A DNA stretch of 64,000 bases from Bacteroides sp. CAG:530 (GTDB lineage: Bacteria > Bacteroidota > Bacteroidia > Bacteroidales > Bacteroidaceae): positions 28,718 to 92,717 of the forward strand of contig FR881292.1 of NCBI GenBank assembly GCA_000434735.1, written 5' to 3'. Positions 47,711-56,662 of this stretch are shown here, in pieces. Each line of letters opens with the position of its first letter. Position 1 is the stretch's first letter. A program made the translations under genes and the position numbers. Under the pieces are notes generated by a model. That model ran no database searches, was not told the origin of the DNA, and worked only from the letters and a program-made list of their open reading frames with translations.

Positions 47711-50419
47711 TTAGAAGTTAACCTTCAGTCTCACGCTGTAAGTACGTCCGAATGCGTAGAAGCAGTAGATATTGCTATCGTTAGCTTCGCCCGATCTTGG
47801 GTTCCATGCTTTCGAAATGTATTGATAGTCGAGCAGGTTATTTACGTTACCCGACAGAGTAGCGTTAAGGCCTCCCATCTTAAACTTATACGATGCGTTC
47901 ATATCGATCTGGCTTGCTGCCGGAATCTTCCAAGGATCTGCCACTGTAGTTTCTTTACCCAAAGAAAGGTTGTTACCGTTCAGAGAGTAGTAAGCATAGT
48001 TACGTCCGGCGTAAGTCCAGTCGGCACCTACACGGATTGACTTGCCAATCTTAACAGTTGCGCCAAGAGCTGCAGTAGTTTGTGCAGAACCACCTACACG
48101 GATACCTTTCATCAAGATAGAAGTAGATACGTGATCTTCGGCACCTACACCGCTTGCTATTTCACCGTTCTTGTTCAAAGGCATACCTCTGTCATCGAAT
48201 GCGTAACCTTTAGCGTTGCTATCCCATTTCCAGTCGCCCAAAGAGAACATACCGTTAATATCCAGCCACTTGGTCGGGAAGAACTTAACTTCTACTTCCA
48301 AACCACGGTGAAGAGCGTTCAAGCCTGTCATGTTCAAGAAATATTCTGTCTGAGCCTGACCCAATGTACCCGATTTAGTCATACTCTTATCAAGCCACTT
48401 AGTCCAGTAAGCATTAACATCGGCTTTCATCCAGCTGTTACGATAACCATAACCCAATTCAAAAGAAAGAATCTTTTCGTTCTTAGCGTCCTTATTAAGA
48501 GTGTGGCTTGTGTTAGAGTTCAAGAAAGCACCGTAGCTGAACTTAGGAGCACGGCTGATGTAACCAGCGTTGAAGAATACGTTGTGATGTTCTGTCAAGT
48601 TATAGTTGGCACCACCCTTAGCAGTAAAGCCGATGAAGCTTATAGCGTCTGATTTTGCATGAGCCTTGTCGTAATACATACGGTCGTAACGCCAGTAAGT
48701 AGTATTAGAAAGAGAACCCGATACGAAAGCAGCCAATTTATCTTTGTTGAATTCTGTCTGGAAGAATGCGCCTTCTTGAACTACATGACCATCGTAGTCA
48801 CGATAAACCACATCGCCTACGCCAAGTTTTTCGTATTTCCAAGTAGGATTAGCGGCTGCGATGTTGTTAGCTGCCGATACACCACTACGAGTGCTTGAGT
48901 CCATATAATACTTACCGCCATACAAGTCGCAAATTTCGTTTGTATGAGTACCTTTATAATAACGGAAGTCTACACCTCCATAGAAATCGAAGTATTTACC
49001 AAACTTAGTAGTGAAAGTAGAGAGCAAGCCATACCAGTTATGGTAGTTCTTCAATTTACCCATAACCAACATAGAACCGTTTTCGCTTGCAGCATTAAGA
49101 TCCTCGACAGCTCCATAATCGAAAGTACCGTCAGCTTTACGGAAGCGAGTCTGCAGTGTACCGTAGTAAGCACCGTTCCAGTCTGTGTATTTATAACCAT
49201 AGTCACCATTTCCCTGGCCGCTATAACCATATCCACGTCCGATTGAAGCATAAAGAGCTGTACTCAATGAAGACTTATCATTTATTTGCCACTGATGGTT
49301 CAAGCTAATCTGAGGCTTGTGATAAACATTATATTCGCCAGTACGACGTTGTCCGTTATTATCGAAACCGTATGAAGCGTTATATTTATAATGGTCTACG
49401 CCATAAACTTGTTCAGTCATCTTCCAGTCTGCCAAAGTCAACGCACCCTTACGCTGATAGTGAGTCTGCGGAGCACCGAATGCAGTAAGAGACAACTGGT
49501 GAGCATCGTTCAAACGCTTAGAGATATTCATGAAATAAGTATAACCTGTGAAATCCAAGCCCTGAGCATATCCGTTACCCCAGCTCTTAGAACCCAACAA
49601 AGTGAGTGCCCATCCGCTCTTAGACATACCTGTAGAAACGCTGAACATCATCTTGTTCATATTGTCGTTACCAAGAGCGTAAGATACCATACCGCCCTTC
49701 TTAGAATCGGTAGAACGAGTAACAACGTTGATAGTACCACCTACAGAAGGAGCCGATACCTTAGAAGCACCAAGACCACGCTGGTTCTGAATATTACGAG
49801 CTACATCGCTAAGACCTGCCCAGTTAGACCAGTAAACGTTTCCGTTTTCCATATCGTTCATAGGAACACCGTTTACCATAACCGCTACGTTAGTATTATC
49901 GAAACCACGCATATAGATTTCAGAGTCACCGTAACCACCACCTTCTTTGTTGGCATGTACACCCGGAGTTGACTTTAATATTTCGGGGAACTCCATAGTA
50001 CCAAGCTTTTCTTCGATAAAATCGAGTGCCACTGTAGAAACCGCTACCGGAGTCTTACGGGCAACAGCCATTGATGAAGTTACAACTACGTCGCCCAACA
50101 TTTTAGAGTCGGGACGCAAGCCGATATTTCCCAAATCGACATTGCCTTTTTTCGATACTTTCACCTCCTCGGTTTTGTAACCCAAATACTGAATTACAAC
50201 TGTCGCGTTAGATTTTGACACCTTTAAAGAAAAGAGTCCGTCAATATCAGTTACGACACCATGAGGAATACCCTTTACGGAAACCGTTGCGCCAATAAGA
50301 GGCTCATTGCTTTCCGCATCTACGACTTTACCCTTTAATGTAGCCTGTGCTACCGCTGTAGCAGTGCAGAACAAAGCAAGCACCACTAACAAAAGGAAGT
50401 GTTTTAGATGATTTTTCAT
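47711..50419 (-). CDS. TonB-dependent outer-membrane receptor (no SusD partner)
   Basis: The 902-residue receptor has a signal peptide (1-25), a CarboxypepD_reg-like domain (about 27-110), a VVVTSS TonB-box-like stretch, the plug (about 130-235; FPEILKSTPGVHANKEGG and MNDMENG) and a barrel ending in VRLKVNF. It is shorter than SusC receptors and no SusD gene is adjacent. It leads an operon with the large lipoprotein and the secreted nuclease. Inference: it imports a product of nucleic-acid digestion (nucleotides or oligonucleotides) or a related ligand. The upstream region is shared with the permease at 50920. Confidence 0.92.
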   Translation of the reverse strand: MKNHLKHFLLLVVLALFCTATAVAQATLKGKVVDAESNEPLIGATVSVKGIPHGVVTDIDGLFSLKVSKSNATVVIQYLGYKTEEVKVSKKGNVDLGNIGLRPDSKMLGDVVVTSSMAVARKTPVAVSTVALDFIEEKLGTMEFPEILKSTPGVHANKEGGGYGDSEIYMRGFDNTNVAVMVNGVPMNDMENGNVYWSNWAGLSDVARNIQNQRGLGASKVSAPSVGGTINVVTRSTDSKKGGMVSYALGNDNMNKMMFSVSTGMSKSGWALTLLGSKSWGNGYAQGLDFTGYTYFMNISKRLNDAHQLSLTAFGAPQTHYQRKGALTLADWKMTEQVYGVDHYKYNASYGFDNNGQRRTGEYNVYHKPQISLNHQWQINDKSSLSTALYASIGRGYGYSGQGNGDYGYKYTDWNGAYYGTLQTRFRKADGTFDYGAVEDLNAASENGSMLVMGKLKNYHNWYGLLSTFTTKFGKYFDFYGGVDFRYYKGTHTNEICDLYGGKYYMDSSTRSGVSAANNIAAANPTWKYEKLGVGDVVYRDYDGHVVQEGAFFQTEFNKDKLAAFVSGSLSNTTYWRYDRMYYDKAHAKSDAISFIGFTAKGGANYNLTEHHNVFFNAGYISRAPKFSYGAFLNSNTSHTLNKDAKNEKILSFELGYGYRNSWMKADVNAYWTKWLDKSMTKSGTLGQAQTEYFLNMTGLNALHRGLEVEVKFFPTKWLDINGMFSLGDWKWDSNAKGYAFDDRGMPLNKNGEIASGVGAEDHVSTSILMKGIRVGGSAQTTAALGATVKIGKSIRVGADWTYAGRNYAYYSLNGNNLSLGKETTVADPWKIPAASQIDMNASYKFKMGGLNATLSGNVNNLLDYQYISKAWNPRSGEANDSNIYCFYAFGRTYSVRLKVNF

Positions 50420-50452
50420 ACTTTAATTTTTACGTTTAATTAATAAGCGAAA

Positions 50453-50468
50453 CAAAAATACAAAAATA
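50453..50468 (-). promoter_or_regulatory. Tandem -7-like boxes for the receptor operon
   Basis: TATTTTTG occurs twice on the minus strand (50460-50453 and 50468-50461), fitting TAnnTTTG, 34-42 bp before the ATG at 50419. Further upstream two copies of AACTTTA-nn-GTACAAA-like words (50559-50574 and 50603-50618, 44 bp apart) may be regulator sites. Confidence 0.4.
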
Positions 50469-50721
50469 TGTTTAATCTTTATTGATTTTTATAACAAAAA
50501 TTGCCCTAAAACGCTTAATCTTCAACAACTACGAACAAAAAGAACATCAGTTTTATACAACTTTAAGTTACAAATTACAAGTAATACAAGCAAAACTCAC
50601 ATAACTTTACGGTACAAACTCAGAGGTTTGTGTTATAGAACACAAATAAACATCCGCATTTAGCTTACATTTTGTTACCTGAAACAAAATTGTAACATTG
50701 ACTTTTTATGCAGAAGTCATT

Positions 50722-50826
50722 TTGCCGAAAGAGGTATTATTTTTATTGAAACAAAATAAAATTCTGCCGAAACAAATTCTATTTCTGTTGCAACAGATTT
50801 TATATCTGTCGAAACAAATATTCGCT
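50722..50826 (+). repeat. Five tandem 21-bp units upstream of the permease
   Basis: Successive units start at 50722, 50743, 50764, 50785 and 50806, each 21 bp. They share the core TGCCGAAACAAA or a close variant (GAAAGAGG at 50727, GAAACAAA at 50748, 50769 and 50811, GCAACAGA at 50790). The unit at 50785 contains the perfect 12-bp palindrome CTGTTGCAACAG. The array ends about 60 bp before the -7 box at 50885. It is a likely binding platform for a regulator. The region is about 500 bp without genes. Confidence 0.7.
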
Positions 50827-50884
50827 TAATCACAACATTTTCTGTGTTCTCTCTTATAAAACTTTCATTTTAATATAAAAACAC

Positions 50885-50892
50885 TACCTTTG
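50885..50892 (+). promoter_or_regulatory. Putative -7 box for the amino-acid permease
   Basis: TACCTTTG fits TAnnTTTG and lies 27 bp before the ATG at 50920. No TTTG -33 box is seen, which suits an activator-dependent promoter below the 21-bp array. Confidence 0.55.
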
Positions 50893-50919
50893 TTAGCCAA
50901 AATCAAAAACAACTAACGT

Positions 50920-52593
50920 ATGAATGGACTTTTTGTAAGAAAAAGCATTTCCTCACTTCAATCCGAGGCACAGCAATCGGGCGCTAAGACCCTAAAACGA
51001 GTACTCGGTCCGGTCAGCTTGGTAGCTTTAGGAGTGGGAGTAATAATAGGAGCCGGATTATTTTCAATTACCGGAATGGTAGCCTCAGCCTATACAGGAC
51101 CTGCCATCACACTTTCGTTTGTAGTAGCCGCCATAGGATGCTGTTTCGCCGGATTATGCTACGCCGAATTCGCCTCGATGATACCGGTGGCCGGAAGCGC
51201 TTATACCTATTCTTATGCTACCATGGGAGAACTCATCGCATGGATTATAGGGTGGGACTTGGTGTTGGAGTACACCGTAGCCGCCACCACGGTCAGCATA
51301 AGTTGGAGTAGATATTTAGTAGTGTTTCTGCAAGGAGTAGGCATAGAACTCCCCCATTCTCTCACGGCATGTCCTTGGGATGGAGGAATTATAAATGTAC
51401 CCGCCATGATTATTGTTGTTCTGATGAGTTTGATTTTGATGCGCGGAACGGCAGGAAGTTCTTTCTTCAACGGACTGATAGTATTTCTGAAGATTGGCGT
51501 GATACTTACATTCGTAGTACTTGGATGGAAATTCATTCAGACCGATAATTACGTTCCTTACATTCCAGAAAACACAGGAACATTCGGACACTTCGGTCTT
51601 TCGGGTATATTCCGAGGAGCCGCCATAGTATTCTTCGCGTTTTTAGGATTCGATGCCGTAAGTACCGCAGCCCAAGAAACCAAGAACCCCAAGCGTGATA
51701 TGCCTATCGGTATCTTGGTATCGCTACTTGTATGTACCGTGCTATATGTTCTTTTCGCTCACGTTATGACAGGGGTAGCTTCTTATACCCAATTCGGCGG
51801 ACAAGAAGGTATTGCGCCAGTAGCAGTAGCCATATCAAATATGGGCGTTCCCGATGCCAGCGGAGTCATTCAACCAGCTTACCCTTGGCTGAATAAAGCG
51901 ATTATATTAGCTATCTTATTAGGATATTGCTCGGTTATCATGGTAACACTGCTTGCACAGAGTCGCGTCTTTCTAAGCATGAGCCGCGACGGACTGCTGC
52001 CACCTTTCTTCTCTAAGATAAACGAACGTTTCCGCACCCCAGTACATAGCAACGCACTCTTTATGGTGGCAGTAAGCTTATTGGCGGGACTCATCCCGGC
52101 ACAAGTGGCTGGCGAGATGACAAGCATAGGCACTCTGTTGGCGTTTACCTTAGTTTGCGCAGCCGTATTGATAGTACGAAAAACCATGCCCGATATACCC
52201 AGAGCGTTCAAAGTACCCTTCGTACCTATCATCCCTATCTTGGGAATACTTACCTGCCTCTGCATGATGTGCTTCCTTCCAGCCGACACATGGATTCGAC
52301 TCGTGATATGGATGCTTATAGGGCTCGATGTATATGCCGCCTACGGTATTAAGCACAGCAAGCTTGAGCCAGGCATGAAGCATAGAAAAGGCGATATGGT
52401 ACTAAACATATTAGGCATAGCACTCTCCGTAATGAGCGTAATAACCGGTTTATGGCATCAACAGACCGTAGGATGGGAAGCCGACAAAACCCTGCTCATC
52501 CTGTCGTTTATCTTCGCTTTCACCCATCTGGCATACTACATGCTGCGCATCTGGAAACACGCTCAGGAAATAAAAATTGAACAAAAAGTTTAA
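50920..52593 (+). CDS. APC-family amino-acid permease
   Basis: The 557-residue inner-membrane protein has about 12-14 hydrophobic helices. The first carries the APC glycine motif GVGVIIGAGLFSITG, followed by AGLCYAEFASMIPVAGSAYTY and FFAFLGFDAVSTAAQETKNP, typical of the cationic amino-acid transporter subgroup (YfnA-like). The substrate cannot be stated. The N-terminal 30 residues and the C-terminal tail are charged and cytosolic. It stands alone, with the phased repeat array upstream and a possible short-leader promoter for cysQ downstream. Confidence 0.93.
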   Translation: MNGLFVRKSISSLQSEAQQSGAKTLKRVLGPVSLVALGVGVIIGAGLFSITGMVASAYTGPAITLSFVVAAIGCCFAGLCYAEFASMIPVAGSAYTYSYATMGELIAWIIGWDLVLEYTVAATTVSISWSRYLVVFLQGVGIELPHSLTACPWDGGIINVPAMIIVVLMSLILMRGTAGSSFFNGLIVFLKIGVILTFVVLGWKFIQTDNYVPYIPENTGTFGHFGLSGIFRGAAIVFFAFLGFDAVSTAAQETKNPKRDMPIGILVSLLVCTVLYVLFAHVMTGVASYTQFGGQEGIAPVAVAISNMGVPDASGVIQPAYPWLNKAIILAILLGYCSVIMVTLLAQSRVFLSMSRDGLLPPFFSKINERFRTPVHSNALFMVAVSLLAGLIPAQVAGEMTSIGTLLAFTLVCAAVLIVRKTMPDIPRAFKVPFVPIIPILGILTCLCMMCFLPADTWIRLVIWMLIGLDVYAAYGIKHSKLEPGMKHRKGDMVLNILGIALSVMSVITGLWHQQTVGWEADKTLLILSFIFAFTHLAYYMLRIWKHAQEIKIEQKV

Positions 52594-52676
52594 AAGAAAG
52601 CATAAATAACGTGCGATGAACAAAAAAAACGACATTTCAACCACTTGAAATCAGAGTAATAATTGTTTCTTTGCCG

Positions 52677-52684
52677 TAACTTTG
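52677..52684 (+). promoter_or_regulatory. Putative -7 box for the sulfonation cluster
   Basis: TAACTTTG fits TAnnTTTG and ends only 6 bp before the ATG at 52691. If transcription starts at the usual distance, the mRNA would be leaderless or nearly so. Confidence 0.5.
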
Positions 52685-52690
52685 ATTATT

Positions 52691-53521
52691 ATGGATACAA
52701 ACATTTTATTTACGGCCATCCGTGCAGCTTTGCAGGCCGGGGCAGAAATCATGAAAGTGTATACAGACCCGAACGCGGATTTTGAGATAGAAAAGAAAGC
52801 AGACAACTCGCCTCTGACAATAGCCGACCGGAAATCGCACGCCATCATAGCCGGATGGTTGGCTGATACTCCGTACCCTATTCTGAGCGAAGAGGGAAAG
52901 AAAATACCAACCGAAGAAAGACAGAGTTGGAAAGAACTTTGGGTGGTAGACCCATTGGATGGTACTAAGGAGTTCATTAAACGCAACGGTGAATTTACCG
53001 TAAACATAGCTTATGTAAAGAACGGTATTCCTGAAGCGGGAGTTATATATATTCCGGTAAAAGAGGAACTATTTTTTGCCGACACCGAAAAGGGTGCATA
53101 CAAGCTTTCAAACGAAGATGGACTGCTTACTCGCATCAACGAAAACAAAGAACCAGGCTGCACGTTGGAGGTTTTGATAGAAAAGGCGCAGAAACTGCCT
53201 TACCCCACACCGCACGAAGGCTTTATGATAGTAGCTTCGCGCTCTCATCTTAATGCTGAAACCGAAGAATACATAGAGCGCATGAAGAAAGAGCACGCAA
53301 AAGTGGAAACAGTATCAAAAGGCAGTTCTCTTAAACTCTGCTTGATAGCCGAAGGCGTAGCCGATGTTTATCCGCGTTTCGCCCCAACAATGGAATGGGA
53401 CACCGCTGCCGGACACGCCATTATCCGCGCTGCCGGAAAAGAAGTATATCAGGCCAACACCGACAAGCCATTGGTATATAATAAGGAGGATTTGCTAAAC
53501 CCATGGTTCATTGCGAAATAA
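52691..53521 (+). CDS. cysQ: 3'(2'),5'-bisphosphate nucleotidase CysQ
   Basis: CysQ (276 residues) removes the 3'-phosphate from PAP, the by-product of sulfonation, and may also act on PAPS. The inositol-monophosphatase fold signatures are complete: Glu67-Glu68 in LSEEGK, the metal-binding DPLDGT (Asp87, Asp90) and WDTAAGHAI near the C-terminus. The ATG at 52691 matches the family start (MDTNILFTAIRAALQAG). It is the first gene of the sulfonation cluster. Its clearance of PAP is needed when a sulfotransferase is active. Confidence 0.95.
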   Translation: MDTNILFTAIRAALQAGAEIMKVYTDPNADFEIEKKADNSPLTIADRKSHAIIAGWLADTPYPILSEEGKKIPTEERQSWKELWVVDPLDGTKEFIKRNGEFTVNIAYVKNGIPEAGVIYIPVKEELFFADTEKGAYKLSNEDGLLTRINENKEPGCTLEVLIEKAQKLPYPTPHEGFMIVASRSHLNAETEEYIERMKKEHAKVETVSKGSSLKLCLIAEGVADVYPRFAPTMEWDTAAGHAIIRAAGKEVYQANTDKPLVYNKEDLLNPWFIAK

Positions 53522-53531
53522 CCTCACTGCA

Positions 53532-55079
53532 ATGAGCGTGGAAATAACAATAGTCCTTGTCGTGCTGATAGGTATGCTCATAGCTCTTATCGCCGACAAG
53601 ATGCGACCGGGAATGATTCTATTCTCGGCCGTAGTGATATTTTTATGTACTGGCATTCTCTCGCCCAAGGAAATGCTGGAAGGCTTCAGCAACAAGGGTA
53701 TGATTACCGTGGCCATGCTGTTCTTGGTGAGCGAAGGTGTGCGCCAGAGCGGAGCGTTATCGCAGGTAATCAAGAAGTTGCTTCCGCAGAAAAATACTAC
53801 AGTGCTAAAGGCGCAGGCTCGTATGTTGCCCGTCATAGCATTCATCTCGGCTTTTCTGAATAACACTCCGGTAGTGGTTATCTTTGCTCCTATCATAAAA
53901 CGATGGGCAAGCATGGTAAAGTTGCCCGCTACGTATTTCTTGATTCCATTGTCGTATGTCACTATATTAGGAGGGCTTTGTACTTTGATAGGTACATCAA
54001 CCAACCTCGTGGTGCACAGTATGATATTAGATGCCGGGCTACAAGGATTCGGCATGTTCGAGTTAGGAAAAGTAGGCGTATTCATAGCCATAGCCGGAAT
54101 TATTTATCTGTTTATATTCTCAAGCAAGCTGCTTCCTTCCGACCGCCCCGACATAGCTTCGCACGATGACGACGAAAACAACAAGGCGCTGCATCCGGTA
54201 GAAGCCGTGATTGGTCCGCGCTTTCCGGGTATCGAAAAGAAAGTAGCCGACTTCGATTTTACACGTCACTACGGAGCGACTATAAAAGAAATTCGCCGTA
54301 AAGGTTACACTTACACCAACTTCAAAAGCTTGAGATTCCGCGAAGGAGATACCCTCGTGGTACTTGCCGACGATAGCTTCATAAAGACATGGGGAGAATC
54401 TTCAGTCTTCTTGATATTGACCAACGGAAAAGATAATGAGCCAGCAGGCAAGAAGAAACGTTGGTTTGCCTTGGTATTGTTAGTACTCATGATAGCCGGA
54501 TCTACGATAGGCGAACTGCCGGCAGTTAAAAGCATGTTGCCCGAAGGATTACATCTGGATATGTTCTTCTTCGTTTCCATAACCACAGTAATAATGGCTT
54601 GGACCAAATTATTCCCTCCGCAGAAATATACCAAATATATATCGTGGGATATACTGGTAACCATCGCTTGCGCCTTTGCCATAAGCAAGGCTATGGTAAA
54701 CTCGGGCGTGGCGGATTTTATGGCGAAGCACATCATAGCACTGGGACACGACCACGGACCATACGTAATGCTGGCTGCGCTGTTTATCATAACAAACATC
54801 TTTACAGAGCTGATTACCAACAATGCAGCAGCAGCCTTATCGTTCCCGCTCGCCCTATCGCTATCGCAACAATTAGGTGTTAGTCCGATGCCATTCTTCG
54901 TAGTAATATGCATGGCAGCGTCGGCCAGTTTCTCTACCCCAATCAGCTATCAGACCAACTTGATAGTACAAGGTATAGGAAACTACAAGTTCACCGATTT
55001 TGTCCGAATAGGACTACCGCTGAATATTATCACGTTTTTTATTAGTATATTTGTCATCCCGCAAATATGGCCCTTTTAA
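53532..55079 (+). CDS. SLC13/DASS-family anion transporter, probable sulfate importer
   Basis: The 515-residue protein has about 11-12 membrane segments in two halves separated by a cytosolic TrkA-C-like domain (about 230-295; TNFKSLRFREGDTLVVLADD). Family motifs are FLNNTPVVVIFAPI and the sodium-binding loops TLIGTSTNLVV and ITNNAAAALSFP. It starts 10 bp after cysQ. The position next to ATP-sulfurylase genes points to sulfate as substrate. Many related proteins have two TrkA-C domains; this one has one. The ATG at 53532 is preferred to the TTG at 53511, which overlaps cysQ. Confidence 0.9.
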   Translation: MSVEITIVLVVLIGMLIALIADKMRPGMILFSAVVIFLCTGILSPKEMLEGFSNKGMITVAMLFLVSEGVRQSGALSQVIKKLLPQKNTTVLKAQARMLPVIAFISAFLNNTPVVVIFAPIIKRWASMVKLPATYFLIPLSYVTILGGLCTLIGTSTNLVVHSMILDAGLQGFGMFELGKVGVFIAIAGIIYLFIFSSKLLPSDRPDIASHDDDENNKALHPVEAVIGPRFPGIEKKVADFDFTRHYGATIKEIRRKGYTYTNFKSLRFREGDTLVVLADDSFIKTWGESSVFLILTNGKDNEPAGKKKRWFALVLLVLMIAGSTIGELPAVKSMLPEGLHLDMFFFVSITTVIMAWTKLFPPQKYTKYISWDILVTIACAFAISKAMVNSGVADFMAKHIIALGHDHGPYVMLAALFIITNIFTELITNNAAAALSFPLALSLSQQLGVSPMPFFVVICMAASASFSTPISYQTNLIVQGIGNYKFTDFVRIGLPLNIITFFISIFVIPQIWPF

Positions 55080-55115
55080 TTTAACTAAAACACAACACCA
55101 AAGTATAATATAATA

Positions 55116-55718
55116 ATGAGTGAAGAAAATCATATTTACCCCATATTCGACCGCATGTTAGGCCGAAAAGACAAAGAAGATTTGTTGCATCAGCACAGTG
55201 TAATGATATGGTTTACAGGACTAAGCGGCTCAGGAAAAAGCACTTTAGCCATAGCGTTAGAGCGCGAATTGCAAAACCGCGGACTGCTGTGCCGCATCCT
55301 TGACGGAGACAATATCCGTAGCGGAATTAACAACAACTTAGGATTTACCGCCGAAGACCGCGTAGAAAACATACGCCGCATAGCCGAAATAGGAAAACTC
55401 TTTGTAGATACTGGCGTAATCACCATAGCCGCATTTATCAGCCCCAATAACGAGTTGCGCGAAATGGCGTCGAACATAATTGGTAAAGAGAACTTCGTAG
55501 AAGTCTACATAAGCACACCTATAGAAGAATGCGAGAAGAGAGACGTGAAAGGTCTCTACGCCAAAGCACGCCGCGGCGAGATAAAGAACTTCACAGGCAT
55601 ATCAGCACCGTTCGAGGCTCCTGAAGACGCTGCGCTTTCTATAGATACATCCAAGCATAGCGTGAAAGAATCGGTAGACATGCTGCTCGATTTGATATTG
55701 CCCAAAGTAACAGAATAA
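55116..55718 (+). CDS. cysC: Adenylyl-sulfate (APS) kinase
   Basis: CysC (200 residues) phosphorylates APS to PAPS with ATP. The P-loop GLSGSGKST is at 35-43, and LDGDNIRSGIN and FTGISAPFEAP are the APS-binding segments. It is a stand-alone kinase, not fused to CysN. It lies 36 bp after the transporter and 20 bp before cysD, in the order of use: uptake, activation, transfer. Confidence 0.97.
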   Translation: MSEENHIYPIFDRMLGRKDKEDLLHQHSVMIWFTGLSGSGKSTLAIALERELQNRGLLCRILDGDNIRSGINNNLGFTAEDRVENIRRIAEIGKLFVDTGVITIAAFISPNNELREMASNIIGKENFVEVYISTPIEECEKRDVKGLYAKARRGEIKNFTGISAPFEAPEDAALSIDTSKHSVKESVDMLLDLILPKVTE

Positions 55719-55738
55719 GAAATTAAACAAACATAAAA

Positions 55739-56650
55739 ATGGAAGAAACATACAATTTAAGCCATCTAAAGGAACTCGAAGCTGAGTCTATCCATATTAT
55801 TCGTGAGGTAGCGGCGGCTTTCGAAAATCCGGTAATGCTGTATAGTATCGGTAAAGACTCTTCTGTCATGGTTCGTCTGGCAGAGAAAGCATTCGCCCCG
55901 GGAAGACCTCCTTTCCCATTGATGCACATCGACTCTAAATGGAAATTCAAAGAGATGCTGAGCTTCCGCGATCAATACGCTAAAGAGCACGGATGGAAAC
56001 TTATAGTAGAAAGTAACATGGAAGCGTTTAAAGCAGGCGTAGGTCCGTTTACTCATGGTAGTAAGGTGCATACCGACCTTATGAAGACTCAAGCGTTGCT
56101 TCACGCTCTTGATAAATATAAATTCGACGCTGCTTTTGGCGGTGCTCGCCGCGACGAAGAAAAGTCGAGAGCTAAAGAGCGTATCTTCTCTTTCCGTAAT
56201 GAATTCCACCAGTGGGACCCTAAGAACCAACGTCCGGAGTTGTGGGATATCTATAATACACGTATCCGCAAAGGCGAAAGTATCCGCGTATTCCCGTTGA
56301 GCAACTGGACAGAATTGGATATCTGGCAGTACATACGCTTGGAGAATATTCCTATCGTCCCGCTTTACTTCGCCAAAGAACGTCCGGTAGTAAACATTGA
56401 CGGACAACTCATTATGCCCGACGACGACCGTCTACCAGAAAAGTATCGCGATAAGATAGAAATGAAGAAGATACGTTTCCGCACATTGGGATGCTGGCCG
56501 CTTACAGGAGCTATTGAAAGCGAAGCCGACACCATAGAAAAGATTGTAGAGGAAATGATGACTACTACAAAGAGCGAACGTACCACACGCGTCATCGACT
56601 TCGACCAAGAAGCAAGTATGGAAGAAAAGAAACGCGAAGGTTATTTTTAA
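55739..56650 (+). CDS. cysD: Sulfate adenylyltransferase subunit 2
   Basis: CysD (303 residues) is the small subunit of ATP sulfurylase and forms APS from sulfate and ATP. The PP-loop is YSIGKDSSV (about 35-43). [16 protein letters not shown] and the C-terminal [13 protein letters not shown] are conserved. It lies 20 bp after cysC and 12 bp before cysN, in the usual tight coupling. Confidence 0.98.
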   Translation: MEETYNLSHLKELEAESIHIIREVAAAFENPVMLYSIGKDSSVMVRLAEKAFAPGRPPFPLMHIDSKWKFKEMLSFRDQYAKEHGWKLIVESNMEAFKAGVGPFTHGSKVHTDLMKTQALLHALDKYKFDAAFGGARRDEEKSRAKERIFSFRNEFHQWDPKNQRPELWDIYNTRIRKGESIRVFPLSNWTELDIWQYIRLENIPIVPLYFAKERPVVNIDGQLIMPDDDRLPEKYRDKIEMKKIRFRTLGCWPLTGAIESEADTIEKIVEEMMTTTKSERTTRVIDFDQEASMEEKKREGYF

Positions 56651-56662
56651 ACAAGAAACATT

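Noticed and set aside
50722..50826. A CRISPR array
   Set aside because: The units are 21 bp in full with no spacers, are degenerate, and no cas gene is present.
52594..52676. A sulfate- or SAM-responsive riboswitch before cysQ
   Set aside because: The gap is short, shows no conserved stem pattern, and the predicted transcript starts almost at the ATG.
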